Notes under the pieces: generated by a model
What the model saw: the letters and a program-made list of their open reading frames with translations, nothing else
Database searches by the model: none
What the model was told of the DNA's origin: nothing
In this document: positions 34,431-45,811 of the stretch, one piece after another
How the letters are laid out: the number at the start of each line of letters is the position of its first letter
How positions within the stretch are numbered: position 1 is the stretch's first letter
Assembly: GCA_036365145.1 (NCBI GenBank)
Contig: JAEOAD010000603.1
Coordinates: forward strand, 930,001-994,000
DNA from: Orientallactaga sibirica
Taxonomy: Eukaryota; Chordata; Mammalia; Rodentia; Dipodidae
DNA length: 64,000 nucleotides
Reading direction: 5' to 3'
Translations under genes and position numbers: made by a program

Positions 34431-34816
34431 TGTAGCAGACAGCTTCAGGTTCGCTGAGATGAACTTCCAGATCAGGCACAGTTATGGAGGAAGGGATATT
34501 ATTTATTGAAGCTTACAGATCCAGGGGAAGTTCCAATAATGGCAGAAGAAGCTGGCCTGCCTTCACAGGGCCAAGCAGAGAGAGAAAAAGCCAACCAGGC
34601 ACACAGCACACTGAGCAAAACTACAGACAAGCCACAGCAAGCTTCAGGAACTCCTATTAGGCACACTTTGCATATCTTTACAATGGAATCTCAAACCCAC
34701 CACCACACCTTAAGACTGGCCCCCAGTGACATTGCTTCTAGCAAGGTGATTGAAGATGCAAACTATAACTAATAAAACACTGAGTATATTGGGGGACATA
34801 TATTCAAACTACCACA
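34431..34816 (-). mobile_element. Tandem provirus: 5' LTR (type C)
   Basis: This 386 bp LTR ends at aactaccaca on the plus strand (the TGTGGTAG start in the sense direction) next to TTATG. In the sense direction it is the 5' LTR. Confidence 0.8.
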
Positions 34817-35174
34817 TTATGGCATTGTCATATAACTTAAAATTGGGTATGATGATACCACCATCCTGATTTGTGTTGCTCAAAATTGTTTTGGGTATTC
34901 AAGGTTTTTGTGGTTCCAGATGAATTTTAGGACTGTTATTTTTTCTATTTCTATGAAGAATGCCATTGGAATTTTAATGGGGATTGCATTAAATGTGTAG
35001 ATTGCTTTGATAAGATTGACATTTTCATAATATTGATTCTTCCAATCCAAGAACATGGGATGTCTTTCCATTTCCTTGTGTCTTCTGCAATTTCTCACTT
35101 GAGTGTTTTCAAGTTCTCATTGTAGAGATCCTTCACTTCCTTGGTTAAGTTTATTACAAGGCACTTTGTTTATT
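34817..35174 (-). pseudogene. Old L1 no. 2: ORF2 fragment after the provirus
   Basis: It continues the L1 sequence broken at 31,087 (tggcattgtcatataactta aaattggg). The minus frame at 34,880-35,098 reads [24 protein letters not shown], matching ORF2 at about residues 818-840 of the younger L1. Confidence 0.85.
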
Positions 35175-35243
35175 CATATTTTAAAAATATTTTATTATTT
35201 ATTTATTTGATAGAGAGATACAGAAACAGGCAGGCAGAGACAG

Positions 35244-35293
<50 letters not shown>

Positions 35294-35446
35294 GGCACAC
35301 CAGGGCCTCTAGCCACCACAAACGAACTCCAGATGCATGTGCCCCCTTGTACATCTGGATTACATGGGTCCTGGAGAATCGAGCCTTGAACCGGGGTCCT
35401 TAGACTTCAAAGGCAAGTGTTTAACCACTAAGCCATCTCTTCAGCC
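35175..35446 (-). mobile_element. B2-superfamily SINE with long (GA)n
   Basis: A reverse-strand copy with an extended GA run of about 40 bases (35,249-35,290). The head region contains gtcctggagaatcgagcctt gaaccgg, the complement of an extended B-box area, and the copy ends gccatctcttcagccccc. Confidence 0.85.
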
Positions 35447-36640
35447 CCCTGTTTTTTCATTTTTTAAGGCAATTGTGAATAGGAGAATTTAAAGTGTCTG
35501 GTTTTTTTTGCTTGATCAATTGGGCAGGAGTTTATCAATCTTATTTATTTTTTCAAAGAACCAGCTCTATGTTTCATCAATTTTCTTAATTGTCTTGTTA
35601 GTTTCCAATTCATTAATTTCTGGTCTGTTCTTAATTTTTTCCTTACATCTGGAGCTTTTTGGGTTGGCTTCTTCTTGTTTTCCAATGCCTTTATTTGGGT
35701 GGTTAGGTTATTGATTTGGGATCTCTCTATCTTTGCTATGAAAGCATTTGGTGCTATGATTTTTCACCAAAGGACTGCCTTCATTGTGTCCCATAGGTTT
35801 TGGTATGAGGTGCTCTCATTGTCGTTCAAATCTAGATATTTTTCAATTTCATCCACAACCCATTTATTGTTTAAAAGTGTATTGTTCAGTTTCCAGGAGC
35901 TGGAGGGATCCCTGGCATAACTTTTGCTTTTAATTTCTAGCATTAAAGAATTGTGGTCTGATATCATGCAGGAAATTATGTCAATTTTCTTAAAAATATA
36001 AGCAGGCTTTATGACCCAGTATATGATGCATTTTAGAGAAGGTTCCATGGGCTGCTGAAAAAAATGTGTAATGTGTGGATTTTGGGTAGAATGTTCTGTA
36101 GATGTCTTTTAGTTCTAATTTCTCTATGGTGTTGCTGAGCTTTCTTACTTCCATATTAATTTTTTATTTGCATGAACTATCTATTGCTGATAGTGGAGTC
36201 CCCGACTATGATAGTGTTGGTGGTTATTTCTGTTTTGTTGTCAAGTAGGTTTTACTTTATGAATTGTGGTGTACCTGTGTTTGGTGCATAAAGATTATTG
36301 TGATATTTCCTTGTTGGATTTTTCCCTTAATAAGTAAGAAGTGGCCTTCTTTGTATTTTTTGGTTGTTTTTGGTTTGAAGTCTATTTTACCCAAAATTAG
36401 TATAGCAACACCTTATTTCTTATTTTCTTTTTTCTTATTTTCCTTTGCTTGGAATATCATTTTCCACCCTTTCACCCTGAGAAGGTGTCTGTCTTTAGTG
36501 GTGAGTTGGGTTTCTTGAAGACAGCAGATTGAGGGGTCTAATTTTCTAATCCATCCTGTCAATTTATGTCTCTTGATGGGTGAATGAAGCCCATTAATAT
36601 TAAGGGTAATAACTGTGAGGTTTGATTTAATCCCTACCAT
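35447..36640 (-). pseudogene. Old L1 no. 2: ORF2 N-terminal part with internal deletion
   Basis: The minus frame at 36,413-36,640 begins [20 protein letters not shown] and includes CCLQETQL, the start of the endonuclease. The frame at 35,764-36,048 contains ISDHNSLMLEIKSK and [12 protein letters not shown], its end and the linker. Between about 35,495 and 35,510 the sequence jumps over a stretch equivalent to about 42,430-43,545 of the young L1, so most of the reverse transcriptase is missing. Alternatively two different L1s abut here. Confidence 0.75.
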
Positions 36641-37350
36641 GTTGTGATGGTTGGGTATATTTAGACTTTGAAGGTTTTGTGTGTGTGTGTGTGTGTGTGT
36701 GTGCCTTTTTTGAGTTTGGTTATTGCGATCTGCTTCTTGTAGGCTTGGTTATTTGATTCTTCTGTGTGGAGAATTCCCTGAAGTACTCTCTGTATATTTG
36801 GCTTTGTGTTCATATAGTTGTATAGCTGGGTTCAATCATGGAAAGTTTTTCTTTCGCCATCTATTATCAGGGATATTTTTGGTGGGTAGAGTATCTTGGG
36901 TTAGAAGCCATAAGTTCTTAGACTTTGCAGCATTCCATTCCAGGCCCTTCTGGCTTCAGTGTTTCCTGAGAAGTCTGGAGTAATCCTGATGGGGTTAAGT
37001 TTATATGTAATGTGTTGTTTCTCCCTAGTTGCTTTTAGGACTCTCTCCTTGTTATCAATGTTTAGAGTTTTAATGATAATATGTCTTGGAGAATTTCTCC
37101 TTTATCTAGTATGTTTGGAGTTCTGTTTGCTTCTTGTAACTTGATGGGACTTTCTTTTGAGAGAGTGGGAAAGTTTTCTTCAATAATTTTGTTGAATAAG
37201 TTCTCAATTCCTTTGGTCTGAATTTCTTTCCCTATCACACAATCCTAATTTTGGAACATTTATCCCACATTTCCATCATGTTGTCTTCACAAAAAATTTT
37301 GAACTTATTGAAATTTTTCAATTCATGAGCTTATTCTTCTGTTCTGTCTT
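36641..37350 (-). pseudogene. Old L1 no. 2: ORF1 remnant
   Basis: Plus-strand words tctctgtatatttggctttg, gaaagtttttctttcgccat and tgagaagtctggagtaatcc match the complement of ORF1 C-terminal and RNA-binding parts as in 44,820-45,290. A (TG)n run lies at 36,677-36,704. No long frame remains, and the N-terminal part is absent. Confidence 0.65.
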
Positions 37351-37369
37351 CCAAACGTTTAGCAATGAC

Positions 37370-38092
37370 CTGTATTATTTTGGGGATCTTGTGTCTCCTT
37401 GATCAAAAGCTCAGTATGAATGGATCCCAATTCTGTCCCTCAGTATTACCAGCTGGAACCCATGGTTTTAGGGTTATACTTTCTCCACCATTTATGTTCT
37501 TTTGTTAAAGTCCCCCCTCCCCCTTATTGAGGGTAATGACTTGTTGAATAGTATCCAGAAATAAGGTTTCTATGGAATTGACTCATGTTGCCATTAGTTT
37601 TTTGCATTTCTTCATCCCCCTTCCTCTACTCCGAGCTGACTCTTCCATCCAGTTATTTTTTCTTTTCTCATTCTCTTTTTCTTTCTTTCTTTTGTTCTGC
37701 TTATCATCAACTAGCTTTTCTCACTGTTTCCAATTTTCCCTAAATTCATTCTAGTGCCATGTACTAGACTTCTTATATTTATAACAGCTTACAATTAACT
37801 GATGCTGGTCCAGGTTAGGAACTACATATGAGAGAGGACATGTGGCATTCACCTTCCTGAGTTTGTGTGACCTCACTCAGCATGACTTTTCCAAGTCCCT
37901 CAATTTTCCTGCAAATTTGATTATTTTATTTTCCCTTACCACTGAGTAGAATTTCATTGTGTATGTGCACCACATCTTCATTAAATATTCATTTGTTGAT
38001 GGGCATGTGGGTTGATCCTAGTTCCTGTCTATTCTGAAAAGAGCAGCAATAAAAATGGTGGAGCACATGTCTCTGTGGTACGATGTATAGTC
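37370..38092 (-). mobile_element. L1 fragment no. 3: 3' UTR and ORF2 end
   Basis: ccagctggaacccatggttttaggg and the following C/T-rich part resemble the L1 3' UTR at 52,725-53,000. The part from about 37,800 (gagagaggacatgtggcatt, tgagtagaatttcattgtgt) is the complement of the ORF2 C terminus. The order 3' UTR then ORF2 shows minus orientation, separate from L1 no. 2. Confidence 0.7.
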
Positions 38093-38367
38093 TTTTTAGG
38101 GGGGGGGTGGGGGAGAGACACAGAGAGAGACAGAGGGAAAGGGAGAGGAAGACAGATAGAGATGGGCATGCCAGAGCAGCATCTCAGCTGCTGTGAACGA
38201 AATCCAGATGTGTGCTCCCCTTGTGGTCAAGTGCGGCATTGCACCCTTGTGTCACTTTGCATCTGGCTAAACGTGGGACCTGGAGATTGGAACCCCTGGA
38301 GATTGGAATCGGCATCCTTAGGCTTAGGAGGCAGGTGCCTTAACCACTAAGCAATCTTTCCAGCCCT
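38093..38367 (-). mobile_element. B2-superfamily SINE, long form
   Basis: A G run, then gagagacacagagagagaca, the long-form core (ttgtggtcaagtgcggcatt) and a head ending taagcaatctttccagccct. A partial duplication (cctggagattggaa twice) lies near 38,279-38,307. Confidence 0.8.
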
Positions 38368-38432
38368 GAAGTATAGCCTTAATGCTATATGTCAAAAGGG
38401 TTATAGCTGGATCTAATGATAGTTGCATTTCA

Positions 38433-38662
38433 GCATTTTTTTTTATTTGAGACAGAGATGGAGAGACATGGAGAGAGAAAGAGAGAGAGAGAGAGGCAGA
38501 GAGAGAGAGAATGGGTGTGCCAGTGCCTGTAGCCACTACAAATGAACTCCAGATGTGTGTAGCAATTTGTGCATCTGGCTTATGTGGGACTTGGTCAATC
38601 AAACCTGGGTCCTTAGGCTTTGCAGGCAAGCGACTTAATAGCTAAACCATCTCTCCAGCCCT
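38433..38662 (-). mobile_element. B2-superfamily SINE
   Basis: A reverse-strand copy with a GA-rich tract, core (tgtgcatctggcttatgtgg) and head ending ccatctctccagccct. It lies only 65 bases from the previous SINE. The L1 words gcatttcagc and tttcagcattttgag flank it, a probable target duplication (ttTCAGCATTTT). Confidence 0.85.
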
Positions 38663-39061
38663 ATTTTCAGCATTTTGAGGAGTCTCCAATACTGATCCCC
38701 ATAATGGCTTTACATGTTTGCACTCTCATCAGCAGTGAATGAGGGTTCCTCTTTCCCTATACCCCAGCCAGATTGTGAAGTTATTTGATTTTTAGATGGT
38801 TGCCATTGTGAATGGGGAGAGATTGAACCTCATACTCTTTAATTTGCATTTCCCTTATGAGTAGAGATGTTGATTATCACTTTAGGTGTTTAATAGCCAT
38901 TTGTATTTTTTACTTTGAGAACTCTCATTTCAATTCCCTGTCCCATTGTATGAGTGCTTGACCTTTTATTGTTTAGGTTTTTATGGTCTTTGTAGACTCT
39001 AGGTAGTCAACCTTTGTCAGAGGTATAGATAGCCAGTGAAGATTTTCTATGATTCAAAAGG
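38663..39061 (-). pseudogene. L1 fragment no. 3: ORF2 C-terminal remnant
   Basis: It continues the ORF2 complement (tactgatccccataatggct, aatttgcatttcccttatga, ttgaccttttattgtttagg). No open frame is left. Confidence 0.65.
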
Positions 39062-39552
39062 TTATCTATAGAACAATATCCCTTATGAAGTGAAACACAA
39101 AAATTCTCTAATAAATTCTTGCAAACTGAATTCAAGATCACATCAAGCCAAATGTAGTGGTGCATGCCTTTAATCCCAGTATTTCAGGAGGTAGGAGGAT
39201 TGCCGTGAGTTAAAGACCATCATGAGACTACATAGTGAATTCCCGCTTAGCCTGGGCTATAGCAAGACCCTCCCCTCCCCCCCAAAAAACATCAAAAACA
39301 TCCTCACCCTCAGTACAGTAGGTTTCATCCCAGAGGTACAGGGGTGATTCTACACATAGAAATCGAGAAACAATTCATCACATAAACATACTCAAAGTCA
39401 GAAACCACATGATCATTTTGATAGATGAAGAAAAGACCTTCAACAAAATTCAACATCGCTTCATGATTAAAACACTGGGGAAGATAGGCATGGAGGGACC
39501 ATTTCTCAACATAATAAAGGTAGTATACAACAGCTCTAAAGTCAATATCATC
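39062..39552 (+). pseudogene. L1 fragment no. 4: ORF2 reverse-transcriptase part, plus strand
   Basis: The plus strand reads ORF2: at 39,409-39,552 the frame gives MIILIDEEKTFNKIQHRFMI KTLGKIG, the region around the first catalytic aspartate block. It is split by a B1 and then by the young L1, and it resumes at 46,947 ([20 protein letters not shown]). Confidence 0.8.
39145..39293 (+). mobile_element. B1 SINE
   Basis: A plus-strand B1 (aaatgtagtggtgcatgcct, ttaatcccagtatttcagga, gggctatagcaagaccctcc) with a short C/A tail, inserted in the L1 fragment. aacatcaaaaacatcc after the tail resumes L1. Confidence 0.85.
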
Positions 39553-40870
39553 TTTTTTTTAAATTTATTGACAACAAAACATACTTACATACAAAAGGTG
39601 CATAGTTTTCCCTCCCCTCCCCCCATTCCCCTTCAGAACTCCACTCTCCATCATATCCCCTCCCTCTCTCCATTAGTCTCTTTTTTAATTTGATATCATC
39701 TTTTACTTCTATTATGAGGGTCTTGCGGAGGTATTGCTAGGCACAGCAAGGTCATGGATATCAAGGCCAATTTCTGTCTGGGCAGTTGCATTGTAAGGAG
39801 ACGTACCCTTCCTTTGGCTCTTCCATTCTATCCGCCCCCTCTTCCGCAATGATCCCTGAGCCTTGGAGGGTGTGACAGAGATGTTTCAGTGCTGGGCACT
39901 TCTCCATCCCTTCTTCTCAGCACTATGTTGCCTTTTGGATCATCCCAGTGGTCATCGCCATCTGAAAAGAGAAGCTTTTCTAACCAGAAGTGAGAGTAGC
40001 ATTAATATGTGAATATGAGCATTAAGTGTAGTATTTTCCGGGCAGCTTGGTGGGAATAGTATATACATTTAGATAAGAGCATGCTTTATACCCCTAAGGC
40101 TCATGACCTTACCTACCATAGACTTTGCTTAGGTTTTTCAGTACCAGGTATGTATTCCCTCCCGTAAAGAGGGCCTTCAGTCCAATTATAGAGCAGTTGG
40201 TTACCCCACGAGTAGACATACCACTATTGCACCCGTTCAGTCTTTGGGCCTGTCTGGCCAAATTTGAATATTCAGCGTCCACTGTTTTCACTGCTGATGA
40301 CTTCTGTCTCCCATACTCTGCATGCAGTGCAGCTTTTTCCAGCTTTCAGTTGGCTGGTCTACAGGGAGAAGGTTTTCTGCTCAGCACCAGCTTGCTTTCT
40401 CAGTGACCTTGCCTCTCGGGCAAGAGATGTCTTCAGCAATAGGGTCTTACTATCTGTTTCTCAGGGGAAACCAAGGGCTTTGGAAAAAGCCTTTAATGTT
40501 TTGGAGGCTACCGGGACCTCCTTGGCCAACAACTCACTGGAAGGTATGCCATCCCAGGTACTGAAAATTTTCTAGTAACAGTCTACAGCTTCTAAATGTA
40601 CCATTATTCAAAAAAGTAGTTTTACATAAGTCTTATTCACAATCTTTTGAAATTAGATTGACCCTCCCCCTGCCCTTCTTTTATGCATTCTCTATCCATG
40701 GCCTTGGTTAAGCCATTCCCCTCCTTGTAATCAGTCCTTCCACTTACATATGTGCAATACTATACACTTCATGAGTTCCCTTTCCTCCCTCCCTTATAGC
40801 CTTTTACCAGCTTACTGGTTTCTGGAACCAATTTTTGGTTCCAGTTCACACACAGTCTATCTATTTTTAG
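39553..40870 (-). mobile_element. Young L1: 3' UTR
   Basis: The 1.3 kb downstream of the ORF2 stop matches the older copy at 28,405-29,900 in order. It contains a pyrimidine-rich plus-strand stretch (cctcccctccccccattccc) that is a G-rich purine tract on the L1 sense strand, as is common in mammalian L1 3' UTRs. There is no coding capacity. Confidence 0.85.
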
Positions 40871-43800
40871 CTAGGATCCACATATGAGAGAGAACATGTG
40901 ACGTTTGGCTTTCTGAGTCTGGGTTACCTCACTTAGTATAATCCTTTCCAGATCCATCCATTTCCCTGCAAATTTCATAATTCCATTTTTCTTTATCGCT
41001 GAGTAGAACTCCATTGTGTAAATGTACCACATCTTTATTATCCATTCATTTGTGGTGGGACATCTAGGCTGCTTCCATTTCCTAGCTATTGTGAATAGAG
41101 CAGCAATAAACATGGTTTTGCAAGTATCTCTAAGGAAGTGACAAGAGTCTTCTAGATATATGCCTAGGAGTGCTATAGCTGGATCATATGGTAAATCTAT
41201 TTCTAGCTGTCTCAAAAACCTCCACACTGATTTCCACAATGGTTGGACCAGGTTACATTCCCACCAACAGTGTAGAAGTGTTCCTCTTTTTCCGCATCCA
41301 AGCCAACACTTATTGTCATTTGTTTTCTTGATGGTAGCCATTCTGACAGGAGTGAAATGGAATCTCAAAGTGGTTTTAATTTGCATTTCCCTGATGGCTA
41401 AGGATGTGGAACACTTTTTCAGATGTTTATATGCCATCTGTATTTCATCTTCTGTGAATTCTCTATTTAGTTCCATAGCCCATTTTTTAACTGGGTTGTT
41501 TGAATTCTTATTATTCTGTTTTTTGAGTTCTTTGTATATTCTGGATATTAATCCTCTGTCAGATGTATAGCTGGCAAAGATTTTCTCTCATTCTGTAAGT
41601 TGTCTTTTTGCTCTATTCACAGTGTCCTTTGCTGTACAAAAGCTTTGTAATTTCATAAGGTCCCATTGGTTGATTAGTGGTTTTATTCGCTGAGCAATTG
41701 GGGTTATATTCAGAAAGTCCTTACCTATGCCAATATGTTGAAGGGTTTCCCCTACGTTTTCCTCTAGCAGGTTCAGAGTTTCAGTTCTGATATCAAGTCC
41801 CTGATCCATTTGGACTTGACTCTTGTGCATGGAGAAAGACAAGGATCTATGTTTATCCTTTTACATACCGATGTCCAGTTTTCCCAACACCACTTGTTAA
41901 AGAGGCTATCTTTTCTCCAATTAATATTTTTGGCACTTTTGTCAAAAATCAGGTGGCTGTAGCTGCTTGGATTAATATTTGGGTCTTCTATTCTGTTCCA
42001 TTGATCTACCTGTCTGTCCTTGTGCCAGTACCATGATGTTTTTGTTACTATGGCTTTGTAATATAACTTAAAATCGGGTATGGTTATACCACCTGCCTGA
42101 TTTTTGTTTCGCAAAATTTTTTTGGCTATTTGAGGCTTTTTGTGTTTCCAGATGAATTTTAGGATTGTTTTTTCTATTTCCGTGAAGAAAGCTATTGGGA
42201 TTTTAATAGGGATCGCATTAAATGTATAGATTGCTTTTGGTAAGATTGACATTTTCACAATATTGATTCTTCCTATCCAGGAGCATGGGATGTCTTTCCA
42301 TTTCCTTGTGTCTTCTGTAATTTGTCGCTCGAGTTTTTTAAAGTTCTCATTGTAGAGATCCTTCACTTCCTTGGTTAAGTTTATTCCATGGTACTTTATT
42401 TTTTTTTTTGAGGCAATTGTGAATGGGAGAGATTCCCTGATTTCATCCTCTGCACGTTTGTTGTTAGTATATAGAAAAGCTACTGATTTCTGTGTGTTTA
42501 TTTTGTATCCTGCTACATTGCTAAAAGTGTTTATCAGCTCTAACAGTTTGCAGGTAGAGTCTTTAGGGTCTGTTAGGTATAGAATCATATCGTCTGCAAA
42601 TAATGATAATTTGATCTCTTCCCTTCCAATTTGTATCCCCTTTATGAGTGTCTCTTGCCTTATTGCTGTGGCTAAGACTTCCAGTACTATATTAAATAGT
42701 AGTGGGCAAAGTGGACACCCTTGTCTTGTTCCTGAATTTAGAGGAAAAGCTTCAAGTTTTTCCCCATTTAGTATTATGTTGGCTGTAGGTTTGTCATAAA
42801 TAGCTTTTATTATGTTGAGATATGCTCCTTCTATTCCCAGTTTCTGTAATACTTTCACCATGAAGGAGTGTTGGATTTTGTCAAATGCCTTTTCTGCATC
42901 TATTGAGATGACCATGTGATTTTTGTCCTTCAGACCATTTATATGGTGTATTACATTTATGGATTTGCGTATGTTGAACCATCCCTGCATCTCTGGGATA
43001 AAGCCTACTTGGTCAGGGTGAATAATCTTTCTGATAAATTCTTGTATTCTGTTTGCCAGTATTTTGTTGAGAATTTTTGCATCCATGTTCATGAGGGAGA
43101 TTGGTCTATAATTTTCATTTTTTGATCTGTCTTTGTCCGGTTTGGGTATCAGGGTGATGCTGGCTTCATAGAAGTATTTTGGTAGAGTTCCTTCCTTTTC
43201 TATTTTATGGAAAAGTTTGAGAAGCATTGGTGTTAGATCCTCCAGGAATGTCTGGTAAAATTCAGCAGTGAATCCAACTGGGCCTGGGCTTTTTTTAGTT
43301 GGGAGACTTTTTATAACTGCTTGAATCTCTGTGGTTGTTATAGTTCTATTTAAATGGTATATCTCTTCTTGATTTAATTTTGGTAGGTCATATGAATCAA
43401 GGAATTCATCCATTTCTTTCAGGTTTTCAAACTTAGACGCATATATATTCTTAAAGTATGTCCGTATGATTTTCTGAATTTCTTTGGTATCTGTTGTGAT
43501 GTTGCCTTTTTCATCTCTAATTTTATCAATTTTTGTCTCTTCTCTCTTTCTTTTGGTCAGATTTGCTAAGGGTTTGTCAATCTTGTTTATCCTTTCAAAG
43601 AACCAACTCTTTGTTTCGTTGATCTTTTTGATTGTTTTTTTCGTTTCCATTTCATTAATTACTGCCCTAACCTTTATTATTTCTTCCCATCTACTAATTT
43701 TTGGTTTGCCTTGTTCTTCTTTTTCCAAGCCCTTAAGGTGAAGCATTAAATTGTTTAGTTGTGAACTCTCCAATTTCTTAATATATGCACTTAGGGCTAT

Positions 43801-44688
43801 AAATTTCCCTCGTAGGACTGCCTTCATTGTGTCCCAAAGGTTTTGGTATGTTGTATTCTCATCATCATTTGATTCTACGAATTTCTTGATTTCCTTTTTA
43901 ATTTCTTCAATGACCCATACATCATTCAATAAAGTGCTGTTTAGTCTCCATGAGTTTCTGTAGTTTTTCTTGTTGCTGATTTGTAGTTTAATCCCATTGT
44001 GGTCAGAAAGTGTACAAGGGATTATTTCAATTTTCCTGTATTTGTTAAGATTGGATTTGTGTCCTAGTATATGGTCTATTTTAGAAAATGTCCCATGTGC
44101 TGCTGAGAAAAATGTATATTCTGCAGCATTTGGATGGAATGTTCTGTATATATCTGTTAGGTCCATTTGTTCCATGATATCATTTAATGCAGATGTCTCT
44201 CTGTTTATTTTTTGCTGGGTAGACCTGTCAAGTGATGAGAGTGGGGTATTGAAGTCACCCACTACTATTGTGTTAGGAGATATCTCTGACCTGAATTCTA
44301 ATAGTGTTTGTTTGATGAAATTGGGAGCCCCCATGTTAGGGGCATATATGTTTAGGATTGTGATGTCCTCCTGTTGGAGTGTTCCTTTAATCAGTATAAA
44401 GTGACCTTCTTTATCTTTCCTCACAAATGTTGGATTGAAGTCTATCTTGTCAGAAATTAAGATAGCAACCCCTGCTTGTTTTCTAGGCCCATTTGCTTGA
44501 AATACCTTTTTCCAACCTTTCACCCTAAGAAGGTTTCTATTTTTTATTGAGAGATGAGTTTCCTGGAGGCAACAGATGGTAGGATCCTGCTTTTTAATCC
44601 AGTCTGCAAGTCTGTGTCTTTTGATAGGTGCATTGAGACCATTGATATTAAGAGTGATTATTGACATATATGTGTTTATTCTCACCAT
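40871..44688 (-). pseudogene. Young L1: ORF2 (endonuclease/reverse transcriptase), two breaks
   Basis: ORF2 nicks target DNA and copies L1 RNA at the nick. The first 971 codons are open (44,688-41,773). The endonuclease residues N14, E43 (QETH), D145 (GDFN), D205 (KIDH) and D229-H230 (SDHN) are in place. The reverse transcriptase has RQGCPL near residue 655 and FADD at 697-700. A frameshift near 41,840 moves the rest to another frame, and a TGA (41,588-41,590) replaces the tryptophan expected in LTEWEKI. The frame then runs to 40,871 and contains the cysteine-rich [18 protein letters not shown]. Overall length is about 1,272 codons, normal for L1. KSPGPVGF has V where D is usual (residue 471). 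Confidence 0.9.
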
Positions 44689-44734
44689 TCTTCTTATTTT
44701 TTCGTTTTTCCTGTTTTCCCTTCACTCACTTGTT

Positions 44735-45811
44735 TCAACTGTTATTTGAGTATGATTTATTTTTTTCTATTTCCTGTTGTGTGTGCTTTGCTTTCTCCTC
44801 AGCATGAATGATTCCTGCAAGTATTTTCTGTAGAGCTGGTTTAGTTGCCAAAAATTCCTTTAGCCTGTCTTTGTTGTGGAATGTCCTTATTTCTCCATCT
44901 ATTTGGATAGATAGTTTTGCAGGATAAAGTAATCTCGGTTGACAGTTTTTATCTTTCAGAACTTGGAATACATCACTCTAGGCCCTTCTGGCCTTTAGAG
45001 GTTGTGTTGAGTAATCTGCTGTGAGTCTGATGGGCTTCCCTTTGTAGGTCACTTGCTTTTTCTCTCTAGCTGCTTTCAATATATTTTCTTTAGTTTGTAT
45101 GTTTGGTAGTTTAATTATAATATGGCGGGGAGAGGTTCTTTCCAGGTTTTGTCTGTTTGGTGTTCTAAAGGCTTCCAGTATCTGCATTGGCATCTCTTTC
45201 CCAATTTGGGGGAAGTTTTCTTCTATGATTTTGTTGAAAACACCTACTATGCCTTTGTAGTGAAATTCTTCTCCTTCTACTATCCCTTGAATTCTTATGT
45301 TTGATCTTTTCATAGTGTCCCAAATATCCTGAAATTCCCATTCATACCTTCCTATTATTTTGTCTTTCTCTCTGTTGGACTGTATTAGATCAGCTACTTG
45401 TTCTTCTAGTTTTGATATTCTGTTCTCTCCTTCATCCATTCTACTAGAGAGATTTTCTACAGAGGTTTTAATTTCACTGACTGTGTTCTTTATTGCTAGC
45501 ATTTCTGAGTGGGTTTTCTTTATTCTTTCTATTTCCGTATTTATGTCTAGTATTGACCTTCTTATTTCATTAAATTGGTTTTCTGTGTGTTCTTTGAATC
45601 CTTTGATTTCTTCTTTGAGGTCTTTGAACCCTTTCATTTCCTCTTTGATTTCTTTGAACATAATTATAATCATTCTTTTGAAATCTTTCTCGGGGATGTA
45701 CTCTAAGTCAGCCTCACTGAAGGTCATTTCTGATATATTAATACTTTTTGGTGGGTTTATATTGTCTGGATGTTTTGTGTTTCTTGTATTGTAATGTAGA
45801 GATCTTTGCAT
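44735..45811 (-). pseudogene. Young L1: ORF1 (RNA-binding chaperone), one nonsense codon
   Basis: ORF1 forms trimers that coat L1 RNA. The frame from ATG at 45,811 is open for 277 codons to TAG at 44,978-44,980, then continues in the same frame for 80 more codons to TGA at 44,735. The full frame would be 358 codons, the usual ORF1 size. Residues of about 45-150 are K/E/I-rich with heptads (coiled coil). SNIRIQGIVEGEE opens the RRM-like part, and PRHIIIKLPNIQTKENIL begins the C-terminal domain. The TAG falls in the C-terminal domain after KARRA. ORF2 starts 46 bases after the final stop. Confidence 0.85.

Larger units (their letters stand above)
31088..34816 (-). mobile_element. Tandem MaLR-type provirus: LTR-internal-LTR-internal-LTR
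   Basis: Three LTRs (31,088-31,458; 32,684-33,206; 34,431-34,816) alternate with two nearly identical internal segments of about 1,225 bp. The whole is flanked by CTATG and TTATG, a 5-bp target duplication with one change, in L1 ORF2. LTRs start TGTGGTAGTTTGAATA and end CTGCTACA on the minus strand. The interior encodes no recognisable protein, so the element is non-autonomous. See the separate entries for its parts. Confidence 0.85.

Noticed and set aside
31088..34816. CRISPR-like or satellite array
   Set aside because: The repeat units are LTRs with internal segments and a target duplication, explained by proviral recombination.
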